A DNA stretch of 52,487 nucleotides from CAJBLF01 sp964613015 (GTDB taxonomy: Bacteria; Patescibacteriota; Gracilibacteria; Absconditabacterales; Absconditicoccaceae), in assembly GCA_964613015.1 (NCBI GenBank), contig CAZTFP010000008.1, positions 1-52,487 on the forward strand, in the 5' to 3' direction. The position numbers were made by a program, and so were the translations under genes. This document shows, piece after piece, positions 1 to 9,737 of the stretch (the first letter of the stretch is position 1; each line of letters opens with the position of its first letter). A model generated the notes under the pieces. The model worked only from the letters and a program-made list of their open reading frames with translations, made no database searches and was not told the DNA's origin.

Positions 1-55
1 GATAGGACACAATCCTGCGAAGATTGTAACCCAGGTTCGACTCCTGGTCGGGTCA
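1..55 (+). tRNA. tRNA-Arg (anticodon GCG), 5' part missing
   Basis: The 3' two thirds of a tRNA begin at the window edge. The anticodon stem CAATC/GATTG encloses the loop CTGCGAA, giving anticodon GCG (Arg, CGC/CGT codons). The T-arm is CCAGG/CCTGG with loop TTCGACT, followed by the 3' acceptor strand TCGGGTC and discriminator A. CCA is not encoded. The D-arm and 5' acceptor strand lie outside the window. Confidence 0.85.
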
Positions 56-132
56 ATTATATTGTTTTATAGTTGTAGACATCAGATTCTCCTCAGACTT
101 TGCTGAGGACTTCGGACTCCTGGTCGGGTCAA
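39..132 (+). repeat. Direct duplication of the tRNA-Arg 3' end (18 nt, 76 nt apart)
   Basis: The 18-nt string GACTCCTGGTCGGGTCAA occurs at 39-56, the end of tRNA-Arg, and again unchanged at 115-132, each preceded by TTCG. Between them is a perfect 6-bp hairpin, CCTCAG/CTGAGG, at 91-108. Duplicated tRNA 3' ends are the usual signature of site-specific integration (attL/attR). With only about 60 nt between the copies, this would be a scar of a lost element or a minimal remnant. No integrase lies next to it in the window. Confidence 0.7.
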
Positions 133-182
133 ACTAATAACTAAGGGATGTTAGCATTTAAAATTCACACGAAGTGTGTTAT

Positions 183-256
183 GGGTGATTAGCTCAGTTG
201 GCTAGAGCGTTTGCTTGACGTGCAAGAGGCCACAGGTTCGAGTCCTGTATCACCCA
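183..256 (+). tRNA. tRNA-Val (anticodon GAC)
   Basis: Full cloverleaf: acceptor GGGTGAT pairs with ATCACCC, discriminator A. The anticodon arm TTTGC/GCAAG encloses loop TTGACGT, anticodon GAC. The T-arm contains GGTTCGAGTCC. CCA is not encoded. Confidence 0.92.
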
Positions 257-319
257 AGATTAAATTTATGAAGCTGATTATACTAGTAAATTCGAGTTCT
301 GACTTTCACTATTTCAAAG

Positions 320-345
320 TCCTCCAAGTGTAGAGGATTTTTTTT
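320..345 (+). terminator. Rho-independent terminator after the tRNA pair
   Basis: Stem TCCTC/GAGGA with an 8-nt loop is followed by eight T. It lies on the plus strand about 65 nt after tRNA-Val. Confidence 0.65.
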
Positions 346-350
346 GAATT

Positions 351-378
351 AAAAAAACGCCAATCAATATGACTGGCG
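351..378 (-). terminator. Terminator of the 389-685 minus-strand gene
   Basis: On the minus strand the hairpin CGCCA/TGGCG (358-378) is followed by seven T (plus-strand A at 351-357). It sits ten bases after the stop codon of the minus-strand gene. Confidence 0.75.
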
Positions 379-388
379 ATTTACTCTA

Positions 389-685
389 TTACATTAAGCT
401 TTTTTCTAATTCTTCGGCATCGCCCCTGAATTGTATTATCGCTAATGTTTTCTGTTGATATTCTATGACTTTTGCTACGTAAAATTCGTAGCAATAGAAG
501 TCTTCTCCAAGCTTTTCTTTTAAAAAGCTTGACTCAATTGCTGTTGTGATAGCAATCGGATCTTCTTTAAGAAGATCAACTCCTTCTATTTCAAAAATCA
601 CGGCTGACCAATCGTTGTCTAGGACGATTTTGAAGTCATTTTCAATGGCTTCAATTGAACGTACGAAAAAGGATTTTATTTTCAT
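389..685 (-). CDS. Hypothetical protein, 98 aa
   Basis: A 98-residue soluble, acidic protein starting with ATG and ending in TAA, with no in-frame UGA. It has no signal peptide or membrane segment. The body has mixed alpha/beta character, with hydrophobic strands such as KTLAIIQFRG near the C-terminus. I do not recognise the family. It is monocistronic, flanked by its own terminator and by an AT-rich spacer on the promoter side. Composition and the well-placed terminator support a real gene. Confidence 0.6.
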   Translation of the reverse strand: MKIKSFFVRSIEAIENDFKIVLDNDWSAVIFEIEGVDLLKEDPIAITTAIESSFLKEKLGEDFYCYEFYVAKVIEYQQKTLAIIQFRGDAEELEKSLM

Positions 686-909
686 GGTGGTTGTGAATTT
701 AGTATTTTTTTTTTTGTATTATACAGAAATTCTTTCATATTTCAAGTATATTTTTTATTATGTCAATATTTTTTGTATAAATACAATTTCTTGGTATGAA
801 AATCTCTAAATTACCAAAATTTTTATTAGATATATTATATCTTATCTTGTCTTTATAATTTAAATATCATTGTGTTCTGATGGATTTTTGTTTTTTAGTA
901 ACTTAGATT

Positions 910-932
910 ACTGACAGTACGTCAGTTTTTTT
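910..932 (+). terminator. Hairpin with T-run upstream of the 1009 gene
   Basis: ACTGAC-AGTA-CGTCAGT forms a 5-6 bp stem followed by seven T, a typical intrinsic terminator. Position 686-1008 is otherwise an AT-rich spacer. Its only other visible signal is the promoter-like pair at 948-975. Confidence 0.55.
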
Positions 933-947
933 CTTTTCTCATAGTGC

Positions 948-975
948 TTGACAAAAGTTTTTCAATGAATAAGAT
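948..975 (+). promoter_or_regulatory. Sigma-70-like promoter for the 1009 gene
   Basis: A consensus -35 TTGACA (948-953) lies 16 nt before TAAGAT (970-975), four of six matches to TATAAT. The predicted transcription start is about 25-30 nt before the ATG at 1009. Confidence 0.5.
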
Positions 976-1008
976 TGGGACTTAGTTTTTACTATTTTTT
1001 CTCTTGTC

Positions 1009-1854
1009 ATGAGTAAGAACAATGATATGGATAAGTTGAATACTAAGCAATCTCCTGATTCTGAAATATCCCAGGAGCCTTCTGCAGATCAGATCAAACT
1101 CACTATGAAACAACGTCTATCAAGACTTCTTATGTCTACAGAACGCAAAGATAAATCTTTGATACCAGAACTTATAACAATCAAAAATGCTATGCATGAG
1201 AATTTTTGTCATACTGGTTCTTGGCAGTCTTCTTATATCAATGATATTTTTCGATTATATATGCATAAGAATCAAGACATTACTATATCTAAACCACAAT
1301 TAGCACTCTTTTCTCAGTATGCTGTCAATATCCCTGATGTTCCCTCTACAGATCCCATCAAGATTACCCAATATATAAAAACATTGAGATTTGTTAGAGC
1401 ATGACTCCAGCCTCTTATCGGTACAATCAGATCTCTTGTGACTGATGCTAAACATTATTGATCTGAACAAATGAAAACAGAAGGTACTGCCATATACAAT
1501 ACTAGTTATGATATGGAAGATGATAAACAAAAAGAACATAAAATTGCCAAAGAATATCTCAAAAAATCTATGTCTTCCCAAAAATATAATCATGATTGGT
1601 TTCTTCAGGAACAGGCTATCATAGCTGGTACTCCTGATGCCAATAATTATCAAGATTTAATGGCTTTTGCCCTTTTGTGATTCCACTATTTCGGAAAAAA
1701 ATCTGAAGTGTATGATAGTTTCTTGCCTCAGCAACTTGAAACAACAAAAGTTTCATTTACTCTACCTGGTTTCCACCCCACAAATGTTACTCTTTGAACT
1801 TTCCTCAAAATTATAGAACATCTTGATTTCAAAAAACATCTTTTTGCTGTTTAA
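1009..1854 (+). CDS. Hypothetical protein, 281 aa
   Basis: This frame is complete only with UGA read as Gly: several in-frame TGA codons (for example 1402-1404 and 1678-1680) join otherwise separate open frames up to a TAA. The protein is soluble, with a polar, low-complexity N-terminus (about residues 1-35, rich in S, D, K, Q) followed by a helical body. There is no signal peptide and no recognisable catalytic motif. A promoter-like TTGACA/TAAGAT pair precedes it, and no other plus-strand gene shares a transcript with it. Family unknown to me. Confidence 0.75.
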
Positions 1855-1898
1855 TCGATTTTCTATTATTGCTGTCATTATGTATATTTATTGAGAAA

Positions 1899-2213
1899 CT
1901 ATTTTTTCTTAGTTATTTTTGCTTTTGCCAAGACTTTTACTTCTTTTGAAGGGATTTTGATAATTGTTACAGGCATTTTCACTTTTTCTATTGTTTCTTT
2001 TTTCTGAAAGAAAATAAGGTATATAATTGGTAATATTCCAAGCGTATTCAAAACTAAGAGACAAACGAATCGAACTAATTGTTTCTTTGTACCTGCTTTC
2101 CAAAGTGCGATGCCTTTCCAAACCATGTCCCATATCATGAATATCATAAGCAGGGGGAACATACCGTTTAGAAAAAATGAATTGTTTGCTATAAGTGTTG
2201 TCTGTGCGTCCAT
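1899..2213 (-). CDS. Small membrane protein, DUF5652-like, 104 aa
   Basis: Two predicted membrane helices flank the pattern WDMVWKGIALWKAG, and the second helix contains LNTLGILPIIYLIFF. This is the arrangement of the DUF5652 family of small membrane proteins common in CPR bacteria. The C-terminal 30 residues are lysine-rich and probably cytoplasmic. I chose the ATG at 2213; a TTG at 2261 would add 16 residues but overlap ruvB. It follows ruvB by 26 nt on the same strand and may be co-transcribed with it. Function is unknown. Confidence 0.65.
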   Translation of the reverse strand: MDAQTTLIANNSFFLNGMFPLLMIFMIWDMVWKGIALWKAGTKKQLVRFVCLLVLNTLGILPIIYLIFFQKKETIEKVKMPVTIIKIPSKEVKVLAKAKITKKK

Positions 2214-2239
2214 TATTCTATTATTTATAAGTAAAAAGA

Positions 2240-3181
2240 CTAGGAAACTAAAATTCTTCAACCCGCCGATTTTTCAATTTTTCCAAGCTTCAATAATAAT
2301 GGTTCTACATCTTCTTCAACTGCTTTTTCATTGATTCAGAGTTGTACGGCGATAGCTTTCACCCCAAGTGGTCTGTCAGCTTTTTCTAATATTTTTAAAT
2401 ATTTTGCGTGAAGGGGAGTCATACCGCCTTCTTCGATTTGGCTGTGGGCAAGAAAATCTTCTCGAAGTGTCTCAGTTAATGTTTTTTCCTGTGATTTAGT
2501 AATGACGAAATCGCGAATTTTGATGCAAAGATTATGTATTTCTCTGGGTACAGATCCTACTTTTGCACTAATTTTTCAAATAATTTCATCACTGGTTTTT
2601 ATCTCATATTTGTTGAGATATTTTTTTATGATGGTCTCTTTTTCATCCTGTGTGTATTCCATGAAATGAAAATGATAGACAAATCTATTTTTGATTGGTT
2701 GGCTTAAAGACTCTGATTTCGTCGTTGCTCATATCAAAGTAAATGGATTGATGGGTATCCTTACATTACCACCTTCTGGCATCACCATATCGATGACAAA
2801 ATCTTCCATTGCAATATACAATACTTCTTCGATGTTTGGTTTCAATCTATGGATTTCATCAATAAAGAGAATATCTCAGGTCTCGAGTGTATTTAAAATA
2901 CTGATAATCTCTGATGGTTTCGTAATTGCATATCCAGTTACGGCTTTGATATTTACTTGTCCTTGTTTGGAAATGATATGCGCCATGGTTGTTTTTCCAA
3001 ATCCACTAGGACCAGAAAATAGAATATGACCCATATGTCACTTTCTTTTTTTTCAGCTATCAATCGCTGTTTTTACTACATCTTTGATATGTTCTTGTCC
3101 GATAAATTCGTCAAAATTATCCGGTCTGCCTGTGTGATTGATATTCATCATCTTGTCCGTGTTTATCTTCTTTACTTCCAT
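2240..3181 (-). CDS. ruvB: Holliday junction branch-migration helicase RuvB, 313 aa
   Basis: RuvB is the AAA+ hexameric motor that, with RuvA, drives branch migration of Holliday junctions. The sequence shows the N-terminal R-P-x-x-F-D-E-F-I-G-Q motif, Walker A GPSGFGKTT (about residue 55), Walker B LFIDEIHRL (about 105), sensor 1 LIGATTK followed by the RF arginine region, and a winged-helix C-terminus ending GGRILVS before TAG. The glycines in GATTK and GGRI are encoded by TGA, a clean test of the UGA=Gly code. Length is slightly short for the family (about 330-350). No ruvA or ruvC is next to it. It ends 26 nt before the DUF5652-like gene. Confidence 0.95.
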
Positions 3182-3211
3182 AACTTCAACGCTTAAACAT
3201 TAAAATTTTTA

Positions 3212-3631
3212 TTAGTCTTTTTTGTTGAGTCCCATAAATCTTGGATAATGTACCATCAATAAGATGAAGAATAATATTGTCCAAATTGATTCACCAAGAA
3301 CATCTGTCTTGAATGTTGCGTTTCTTGCTTGAATGAGTGTTACTTTTTTATCTGCTTTACATTTTGCTATCTCTGCATCAGTTGGATACGTCATATTGTT
3401 TTGGTTTGTGGCTGTTGGTTTAGATATTGTCTGACTACAAACATCTAAATCGTAGGATCTTTCTGCAACTATATATTCATCATTGGTGATGATTATTTTT
3501 TTTCCGACAGCGTAGAGCAAAAATCCTAATGAAACCAATGTTCCTATCACTCCTACAAGCGTCATAAGAAGAAAATAAATTTTAAGAATACTTCGTCCGT
3601 GAGATTTAGTTGCTGGTGTTGATGTTGCCAT
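3212..3631 (-). CDS. Two-helix membrane protein, 139 aa
   Basis: There is a short polar N-terminus, one hydrophobic helix (about residues 16-45), an external-looking loop of roughly 65 residues with two cysteines (in LDVCSQ and AKCKAD), then a second helix (WTILFFILLMV) and a short basic tail. This fits a protein with both termini inside and a possibly disulphide-bonded extracytoplasmic loop. It lies 30 nt upstream of ruvB on the same strand, so it may share its transcript. Family and function not recognised. Confidence 0.65.
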   Translation of the reverse strand: MATSTPATKSHGRSILKIYFLLMTLVGVIGTLVSLGFLLYAVGKKIIITNDEYIVAERSYDLDVCSQTISKPTATNQNNMTYPTDAEIAKCKADKKVTLIQARNATFKTDVLGESIWTILFFILLMVHYPRFMGLNKKD

Positions 3632-3666
3632 AATTTTACATAAGAAGATAAATGGTTTTAACTATG

Positions 3667-3729
3667 TTATTCTAAATGAAATGAAGAATATAGTGATTAC
3701 TATACCATTCGATACATTTAGGATGACGA
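3667..3729. repeat. Imperfect palindromic intergenic repeat, copy 1
   Basis: The left arm TTATTCTAAATGAAATGAA (3667 on) is an imperfect inverted match of the right arm ending ACATTTAGGATGACGA (3708-3729). The same arms recur at 7249-7313. It lies between two minus-strand genes and has no coding potential, so it is probably a dispersed hairpin element rather than a terminator. Confidence 0.55.
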
Positions 3730-3733
3730 TTTA

Positions 3734-5464
3734 TTATTTAGTTTGATTTATTTTGTAATATGCATTGGTGTTTGGAATTTGACTTACGGTAAATGTAGAC
3801 TCGCCTATTCTTACTGTTCATTCTATTAGAGAAAGATTACTTACAATAAAGCTTGTTGTTCCTATTTTTGCTTCTGTATCCAATGAAAATATATCACCGA
3901 ATCGTTGGAAATTATTGTTGAAATATTCTTTTATACTAGATTTTACTACTTTGTATCTTTGTCCAAAAAGTTCTAAATATCCCACATCAAAATTTCCGTT
4001 TTGTAATAAATTCATATCTACATATACGTTTGATGCTAGCATATTGTTGATTCCTGTTGTGATAGATCATGGTACTGTACTAATAATTTGATTAGTTATG
4101 GTGCTGCTATTTAGATTTTGCAGAATCTGATATTTTACTTTGAACCTATACAGGAATAATGCTACTTCATATCTTGTAATAGGATTTTCAAACGTTACTG
4201 CATCAGCAGGTCCGATCATTCCTATTTCTTGTGCTTTTTCAAAATAATTTTTCCATCGAGGAGATGTTGTTTCATCAAGTTTTTTTCCTTCAAATAATCT
4301 TATGATGGCTGCGATAAATTGTGATTTATTGATTGTTTCTTTGGGAGAAAAATATCCATTTGATCATTTCATTATTCCTAATGTACATGCCTGTTGTATA
4401 TACGGTACAAGCGATGTATCTGCATTAGCAATATCTTGGAAAGTACAATCACTTGATATTGTTGCTCCACTAGTTGTCTGTCCAAAATTATAAATATTGG
4501 CAAATAAACTGATAACTTTTGCTGCTTGTTCTCTATTGAGGATTTCAAATGGTTTGTATTCGACAATGGTTTTGAAATTGGTGAGTCCATTGTCATTCAT
4601 CCATCTGATTGCTTCCAAAAGTTCAGGATCATTGTTTATACTCAGTGAATCTGCTAGTGATGAAAAATTTTCTAGTATACCACTACTGAGACTTTGTCCT
4701 GTGGTTCCTATTCCGGCCAATTTACTGAGCATCATAATTTTCATGGTTTCATTACTTACTATATTTCTGAATCTATACATATATATCGCTATTTCCTTTC
4801 TAGTAATGGTAGAATCAAATGTTGTTTGGTTATTGATTGTAGTGAGTCAAAGTGTTTGTGCTTTTGTGTAATATTCTCACCATCGAGGAATATTACTTTC
4901 GTTGGAAACCTTTCCTTCAAATATCCTCACCAATACTGCCATTGCTTGCGGTCTTGTGAGTTTTTGTGTAGGAAGAAATTTATTGTCTGTTGTTCCTTTA
5001 AATATTCCTCGTTTACACGTATTGACTACAAAACCTGAAAGTGTTGGATCGATTTTGTTACTATCACCAAAAGAACAATTGTTATTCTTGGTATCCTGAC
5101 TGTAGCCAAGTGTAATAAATGCTTGTCAGATTATTTTGGCAGCTTCTTCTCTCGTCAATCCATCATTTGCTCTATAATCATTTTCGTTGTTGTATTTTGT
5201 CAGTCCATTGTCATACATCCATGCTAATGCTTGTTCAAATTCTGTACCTGTGTATAGTATTGTGGGTATAGTAGTAGTTCCTGTGGTTATTACTCCTGTG
5301 TTTGTTGTGCCTGTGGTACAAACGATTAGAATATTAAATCCACTAATCACAGGAATGCAATCTCCTGTGGTTGTATTTGTGTTTCCTGTTGTTTGTGCCT
5401 TAATAGGAAAAGCTAAAAGAAAAGCTGCAACGATGAAAAATATTCAGAGTAATTTTTTGTTCAT
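3734..5464 (-). CDS. S-layer homology (SLH) domain surface protein, 576 aa
   Basis: A secreted protein with an N-terminal signal peptide (MNKKLLGIFFIVAAFLLAF, then KAQTT) and a Thr-rich linker. Next come two groups of SLH-type repeats: in each, a module like ALAWMYDNGLT...LTREEAAKII is followed by CKRGIFKGTTDNKFLP with LTRPQAMAVLVRIFEGK, then PRW..Y...AQ. The second group repeats this pattern (EAIRWMNDNGLTNF, CTLGIMKG, PRWKNYFEKAQEIG). SLH modules bind cell-wall polysaccharide, so this protein is probably anchored to the cell surface. The C-terminal 150 residues are a different, beta-rich domain. At least seven UGA codons are read through, several at SLH glycines. The spacer 5465-5717 holds only AT-rich, promoter-like sequence. 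Confidence 0.85.
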
Positions 5465-5717
5465 GATGATATACATTAGATAAAAGATAACACATCTTTC
5501 GCGATATTTATCGACGAATATTTCATGGTAAAATATACTAAATATATGCTACGTTTCAATACTAAATCACTTAAGTGAGGTATATTATATATGCTATTTT
5601 GTTCTTTTTATGTCTTATAAATTGTATAGGATGTCTCTTTCGACAAAACAGCTTGAAAATTTACGACAAAACAGTAGTATTCAAAAAATGTTTTTATTTT
5701 TTGTTGTTATTGTGAAA

Positions 5718-6221
5718 ATGACTCACGTACAAAGAACTTTGGTCGTGTTGAAACCTGATAGTGTAGGTCGTAGTATTACTTGAGAAATTATCTCTCGTTT
5801 TGAAAGAGCATGACTCCATATTGTTGGTATGAAAATGGTTCGTCCAGATAAAAAATTTCTTTTTCATCATTATGAAACTATTGGTACTATGATTACTAGG
5901 CATGGTGAAAAGATTTTCGAAGATACAGTTACTACCATGATGAGATCTCCTATTGTTGCTATCGTATTGGAAGGAGTAGAAGTGGTTGAATATGTTCGTA
6001 AAATTGTATGATCTACAGAACCCAAAACTGCCGCTCCAGGAACTATTAGGGGTGATTATGCACATATATCCTATGGATATTCTGATAGAGTAGGTATAGG
6101 CATTCCCAATCTTGTGCATGCATCAGGGAATGCAGAAGAAGCTGAAAAAGAAATCAAACATTGGTTTACTTCAGAAGAATTGTTTGAATATGATCCTTTG
6201 CATAAATTATTTACTCGTTAA
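5718..6221 (+). CDS. ndk: Nucleoside diphosphate kinase, 167 aa
   Basis: Ndk transfers the gamma phosphate of ATP to NDPs through a phosphohistidine. Visible are the N-terminal RTLVVLKPDSV, GEIISRFERAGLHIVGMKM, the RPG-like loop region, GTIRGDYA, and the active-site stretch NLVHASGNAEEAEKEI with the catalytic His. The Gly in GEII and AGL are TGA codons. The protein is about 20-25 residues longer than a typical bacterial Ndk because of a charged insertion around residues 45-70. I chose the ATG at 5718 by family fit; an in-frame ATG at 5631 would add 29 residues, including a hydrophobic stretch. Confidence 0.95.
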
Positions 6222-6289
6222 TTACTTCAGAATTCAAAATTCAGAAAAATTAATTCTAAATTATCTTTTAACTTATTACAATTACATCA

Positions 6290-6520
6290 ATGAAAACCTG
6301 AATACATGGAAATTATTTTAAAGACGTAGAAGTAAATTGTATCTGTGGTGCAAAATTTACTGTTAATGCTACTATCCCTGGTCCTATGAAAGTGGAAACA
6401 TGTTACCAATGTCATCCTGCATTCAACAAAGATAAGGTAGTTAAAAAAGTTATTAAGGGAAGAATGGAAAAATTCTTGGAAAAGCAGAAAAAAATGGATA
6501 CTATCAAAAAAACTAAATAA
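6290..6520 (+). CDS. rpmE: 50S ribosomal protein L31, 76 aa
   Basis: This is bL31 of the zinc-binding type: it starts MKTGIHGNYFKDVEVNCICG and has the second cysteine pair in CYQCHPAF, giving a CxC...CxxC zinc site. The start MKTGIHG needs UGA=Gly at the fourth codon. It ends in a lysine-rich tail. It lies 68 nt after ndk and 93 nt before the next gene. No Shine-Dalgarno sequence is visible before the ATG. Confidence 0.95.
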
Positions 6521-6613
6521 ATTTTTAGCTTGAAGCTTAAAGCCATCCTCGGCTGGTAAACTTGAGGCTTGAAGCCCGAGTATTTGTATACTGCTATGCT
6601 AAGAAAACAAATC

Positions 6614-7225
6614 ATGAAAAAATATGTAGATGTTGATACTGTTTTTCATGTAATCGGACATAATGCGAGTGTTTTTATCAAGCTGACCTTGAGGACACTT
6701 ATTTTTTTATTGGTTTTGTACGTTTTGTTTGTTGTTTTGGATAAATATATTGTTTGGTCTTACTTACCTTGGTTTTTTGGTATCCTTGGTCTATGATTTT
6801 TTGTAAAATATATTATTGATTTTCTCAATATTTATTTAGACTGATTGATTCTTTCTGAGGGTGGTATTACCATGTTTATGCGAGAATGACTTTTTGAATA
6901 TAAGACAGATTTTTTTGAACGAAACAAAATAGAAGCAGTTTCTCATGATCAAAATAATTTTTGGGATAAATTATTTTCTAGAGGTAATTTGCTCATCAAA
7001 CTAGAACATGGTGTGGAATATCCCTTTGATGATATTAATTCTCCTCAAAAACAAGTAGATATTATTTTGAAATTGAAATCTAAATTTTGACCACCACTTT
7101 CTGCTGATAAAATATCTTCTTTAAGTGATGAAAAAATGTCTATCATTGCCGAAGCTTTGAGTGAGGTTGTAAAAGAATATATGGATAAAAAATCTTCTGA
7201 AAGTGAAGAAGACGAAGATTATTAA
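6614..7225 (+). CDS. Membrane protein with bacterial PH-like domain, 203 aa
   Basis: Residues about 15-70 form two close membrane helices. The following domain has EGGITMFMREGLFEYKTDFF, then ERNKIEAVSHDQNNFWDKLF and a run of beta strands, the layout of the bacterial PH (bPH_2, YdbT-like) fold. A charged tail (SSESEEDEDY) ends the protein. Such proteins are membrane-associated with unknown ligand. An in-frame ATG at 6596 would add six residues (MLRKQI). A similar protein is encoded at 27245-27859. UGA=Gly is needed at several points. Confidence 0.7.
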
Positions 7226-7248
7226 TGTTTATGTGACGAATAAAAAAT

Positions 7249-7313
7249 GTCATCCTGAATGAAATGAACGATATAGTATATACTTATATCTTTCGACTAC
7301 GTTCAAGATGAGA
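7249..7313. repeat. Imperfect palindromic intergenic repeat, copy 2
   Basis: The left arm GTCATCCTGAATGAAATGAA and right arm TTCGACTACGTTCAAGATGA form an imperfect inverted repeat related to the element at 3667-3729 (shared TGAAATGAA, TTCGA and the AGGATGA/AAGATGA end). It lies between convergent genes. Confidence 0.55.
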
Positions 7314-7322
7314 ATGGTTTGT

Positions 7323-8561
7323 TTATAGCAACTTCAGTTCTTTCAAAACCTTTTCATATTTGGGATAATCATTCCCAAATTTTTTTTGTGTATATTCTTG
7401 GAGGATATTCTTCCAATCAGAAAAACCGTTCAGATCGTCTGACGAAACCTTGAACGTGTTGAGTAGATTATCTAGATTTTCCATATTTTTTTTGAGTCTT
7501 ATATCTTTGCACGCTGTGCGGAGATCTGGCTCGATAAGTTCATCTATCTTGTCGTAATCGATATGTTCTACGTTGAGGGTCAGTGAAATATTTGTAAGGT
7601 TAGGTTTCAGATCTTCTTTGAATTCTATATTCCATGCTGGTGAACTAAAATATCATTTATTTGTTTCGTTGATTGCTTGCAACTCTGTAAGTAGCATTTC
7701 TGTGTTTACAGCTCATTTGCTTCTGATAGTTACTTGTGGGTTGATCATCAACGGCAAGGCAGTAACTTTTTTACTTGTTGTATCATACTGAAATATATAT
7801 TTATTTTGATTGGTTTCCAGCGAACTCGTTGATCGTACACTTCCTAAACATAAGTAATTCGTATGTGTAAATGGTTGATGAAGATGCCCTGAAATAAATT
7901 TGATATTTGGTATATCTAAAAACTGTTCATTCAATGCTATGTCTTTGTAATTGAATTTCGATTTCTGTCAGGGAAATGCTGTTCAGTTGATATAGTAGTG
8001 ATGAAAAATCGTAAGATTATTGTTTTTATCTATTTGTTCGGCGAGCAATTTATTTATGTATCATGAAAATGCTTCATGTTTGTGCGTGGATTTTTCCAAC
8101 AATTTAGAGAAATCGTTAATAGCTTTCAGTCTTTCGTTTTTTGGACTATAAGTATTGTCTTCGTGTTCCTCTGGAAGAAAAAAAGGAAATAGTAATATAT
8201 CTTCGCCTTCTATATTTGCTATTGTAGGTTTAGTGACGAATTGTATCTTTCCTCCTTGTGTTCTAAACTCTGTATTCTGAATTATATTAAATGCTTTTTG
8301 AGCTTCCTCAAAGACGAAAGAACTTCCTAGTCGATCATGATTTCCTGCCAGTATATATACGTTTTTTCCTTGAGTAAATAGTTCCAAAAATATTTTATAT
8401 AACTGGAGTAGTGCATTTCTATCATAAGCGAAATGATAGACGTAATCTCAGAAAAATACGATAGTCTTTTCGTCGGGATATGTAGAAAAAATATCTTTGA
8501 GTCCTTCCAGAATCTTATCTTGATAACGAGTATTGATGTGAATGTCTCAAATTAAGAGCAT
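7323..8561 (-). CDS. Metallophosphoesterase (SbcD/Mre11-type phosphatase fold), 412 aa
   Basis: The calcineurin-like metal-binding motifs are in order: LLIGDIHIN (D-x-H), FFGDYVY (GD), AGNHDRLG (GNHD, about residue 78), FHHYYING (His) and ISGHLHQP (GHxH). The first Gly and the GD Gly are TGA codons. This fold hydrolyses phosphomonoesters or diesters with two metal ions, and in SbcD/Mre11 it is a DNA nuclease. The C-terminal 150 residues resemble the capping region of such nucleases, but no sbcC-like ATPase is adjacent. I therefore call the fold with confidence but not the substrate. Confidence 0.82.
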
Positions 8562-8648
8562 TAAAAATTAAGAATTAAGGATTAAGGATTGTGAATTTAC
8601 TATAATAATTTCGATTGCAAAAAAAAGCTAGAATTCTATACTTGTGGT

Positions 8649-9311
8649 ATGAAAAAACGTTTACGGCTCGCGTTGATTGTCGTCAGTGTTCTTACTCTTG
8701 TGGGTATAAGAGTTTTTTCTCCTGAAGATACGCGAATATGTAACGGTAATACTTTAGTAAAATATGGGAATCCTAGTGCTAACGGCTCTGGATTTTTTTC
8801 CTTCGGAAAAAAACCTCAGGACATAATGTGTAATTCTTGAGTGCTTTTACCTATTTCAAAAACTTCAATGAACATTTCCACTGATTTTATCGATAATGGA
8901 TTGATGCCTTCTCAATATACCTGCGACGGGGAAGGTCGTTTTCCTACTTTGAAAATAGAAGATCTTCCTCCTAATACAAAAACGTTAGCGCTTGTTGTGG
9001 ATGATCCTGATGCGCCAGCTGGTGTCCGAGATCATCTGTTGCTTGCTAATATTCCGTTGACCGAAGATCCCTATGTGATTATTTCACAAGATAGTTTTGA
9101 TAATTCAATCCTTGGACAAAACAGCTGGTGAGAACAATCTCGATGAGCTCCTTGTCCACCAAGTGGAACACATAGATATATTTTTAAAGTATATGCACTT
9201 TCTGAAATGCTTGAACTTTCTTCCTGATTCTCTAAAGAGAGATTAGTAGAGTTGATGTGAGGAAAAATACTTGCACAGGCGCAAATTCTAGGTAGGTATA
9301 CCAGACAATAA
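8649..9311 (+). CDS. PEBP family (YbhB/YbcL, Raf-kinase-inhibitor-like) protein, 220 aa
   Basis: The N-terminal hydrophobic segment MKKRLRLALIVVSVLTLVG acts as signal or anchor. The PEBP core follows: ISTDFIDNGLMPSQYTCDGEG, LALVVDDPDAPAG (the conserved DDPDAP motif), PCPPSGTHRYIFKVYAL (GxHRY) and an amphipathic C-terminal helix ending ILGRYTRQ. PEBP proteins bind phosphorylated ligands or phospholipid headgroups. The bacterial role is unclear. The C-terminal half is legible only with UGA=Gly. Exported PEBP forms are less common than cytoplasmic ones. Confidence 0.88.
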
Positions 9312-9331
9312 AATTATATATTTTCTCATTT

Positions 9332-9727
9332 CTATTTCTCATATTTTTTTCCTGTTCTTTTTGTTTTTTGAGCGATTTCTTCTGGTACTTTTCTTACTTT
9401 TATTTTTGTATGGCCTTCACGTACGGCTTTTGTATATCTATGAACGCCGTCTAAAATTATTCGTTTCCCTTTATGAAGATATAGTTCTATAGGATATTCT
9501 AAATCCGCTTCTAATACTTTTTTTGCGTGCCGAACCTCTTTCTCAAAATTTTCTATACACATTCTTGGTGTTAGATTCCAATCATCTGTACCTTCCTGTT
9601 CCCAGTAAGGGATATCCATATTATTTTCAATTTCAGAAATAGCTATTTCTTCGATAGGAAGGTCTATTTTTCGTAATTTTGGTTCATCAGTTTTGAATCC
9701 GATATCTAATATCTCTGGTAATGGCAT
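9332..9727 (-). CDS. ParB/Srx-like domain protein, 131 aa
   Basis: The centre reads PIELYLHKGKRIILDGVHRYTKAVREGHTKIKVRKVP, matching the ParB-like nuclease/sulfiredoxin fold signature (D-G-x-H-R...A...G). No helix-turn-helix follows, so this is not a chromosome-partitioning ParB. Such stand-alone domains bind nucleotides. It begins 10 nt after the MurC-type gene on the same strand and is almost certainly in its operon. Its stop is TAG. Function unknown. Confidence 0.7.
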   Translation of the reverse strand: MPLPEILDIGFKTDEPKLRKIDLPIEEIAISEIENNMDIPYWEQEGTDDWNLTPRMCIENFEKEVRHAKKVLEADLEYPIELYLHKGKRIILDGVHRYTKAVREGHTKIKVRKVPEEIAQKTKRTGKKYEK

Positions 9728-9737
9728 TATAATAATA

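Noticed and set aside
2691..3029. Plus-strand 112-aa frame
   Set aside because: Antisense of ruvB motifs; the minus-strand reading gives the complete RuvB protein.
5829..6011. Stand-alone 60-aa Ndk fragment
   Set aside because: It is only the central part of ndk between TGA codons; with UGA=Gly the full 167-aa Ndk is continuous.
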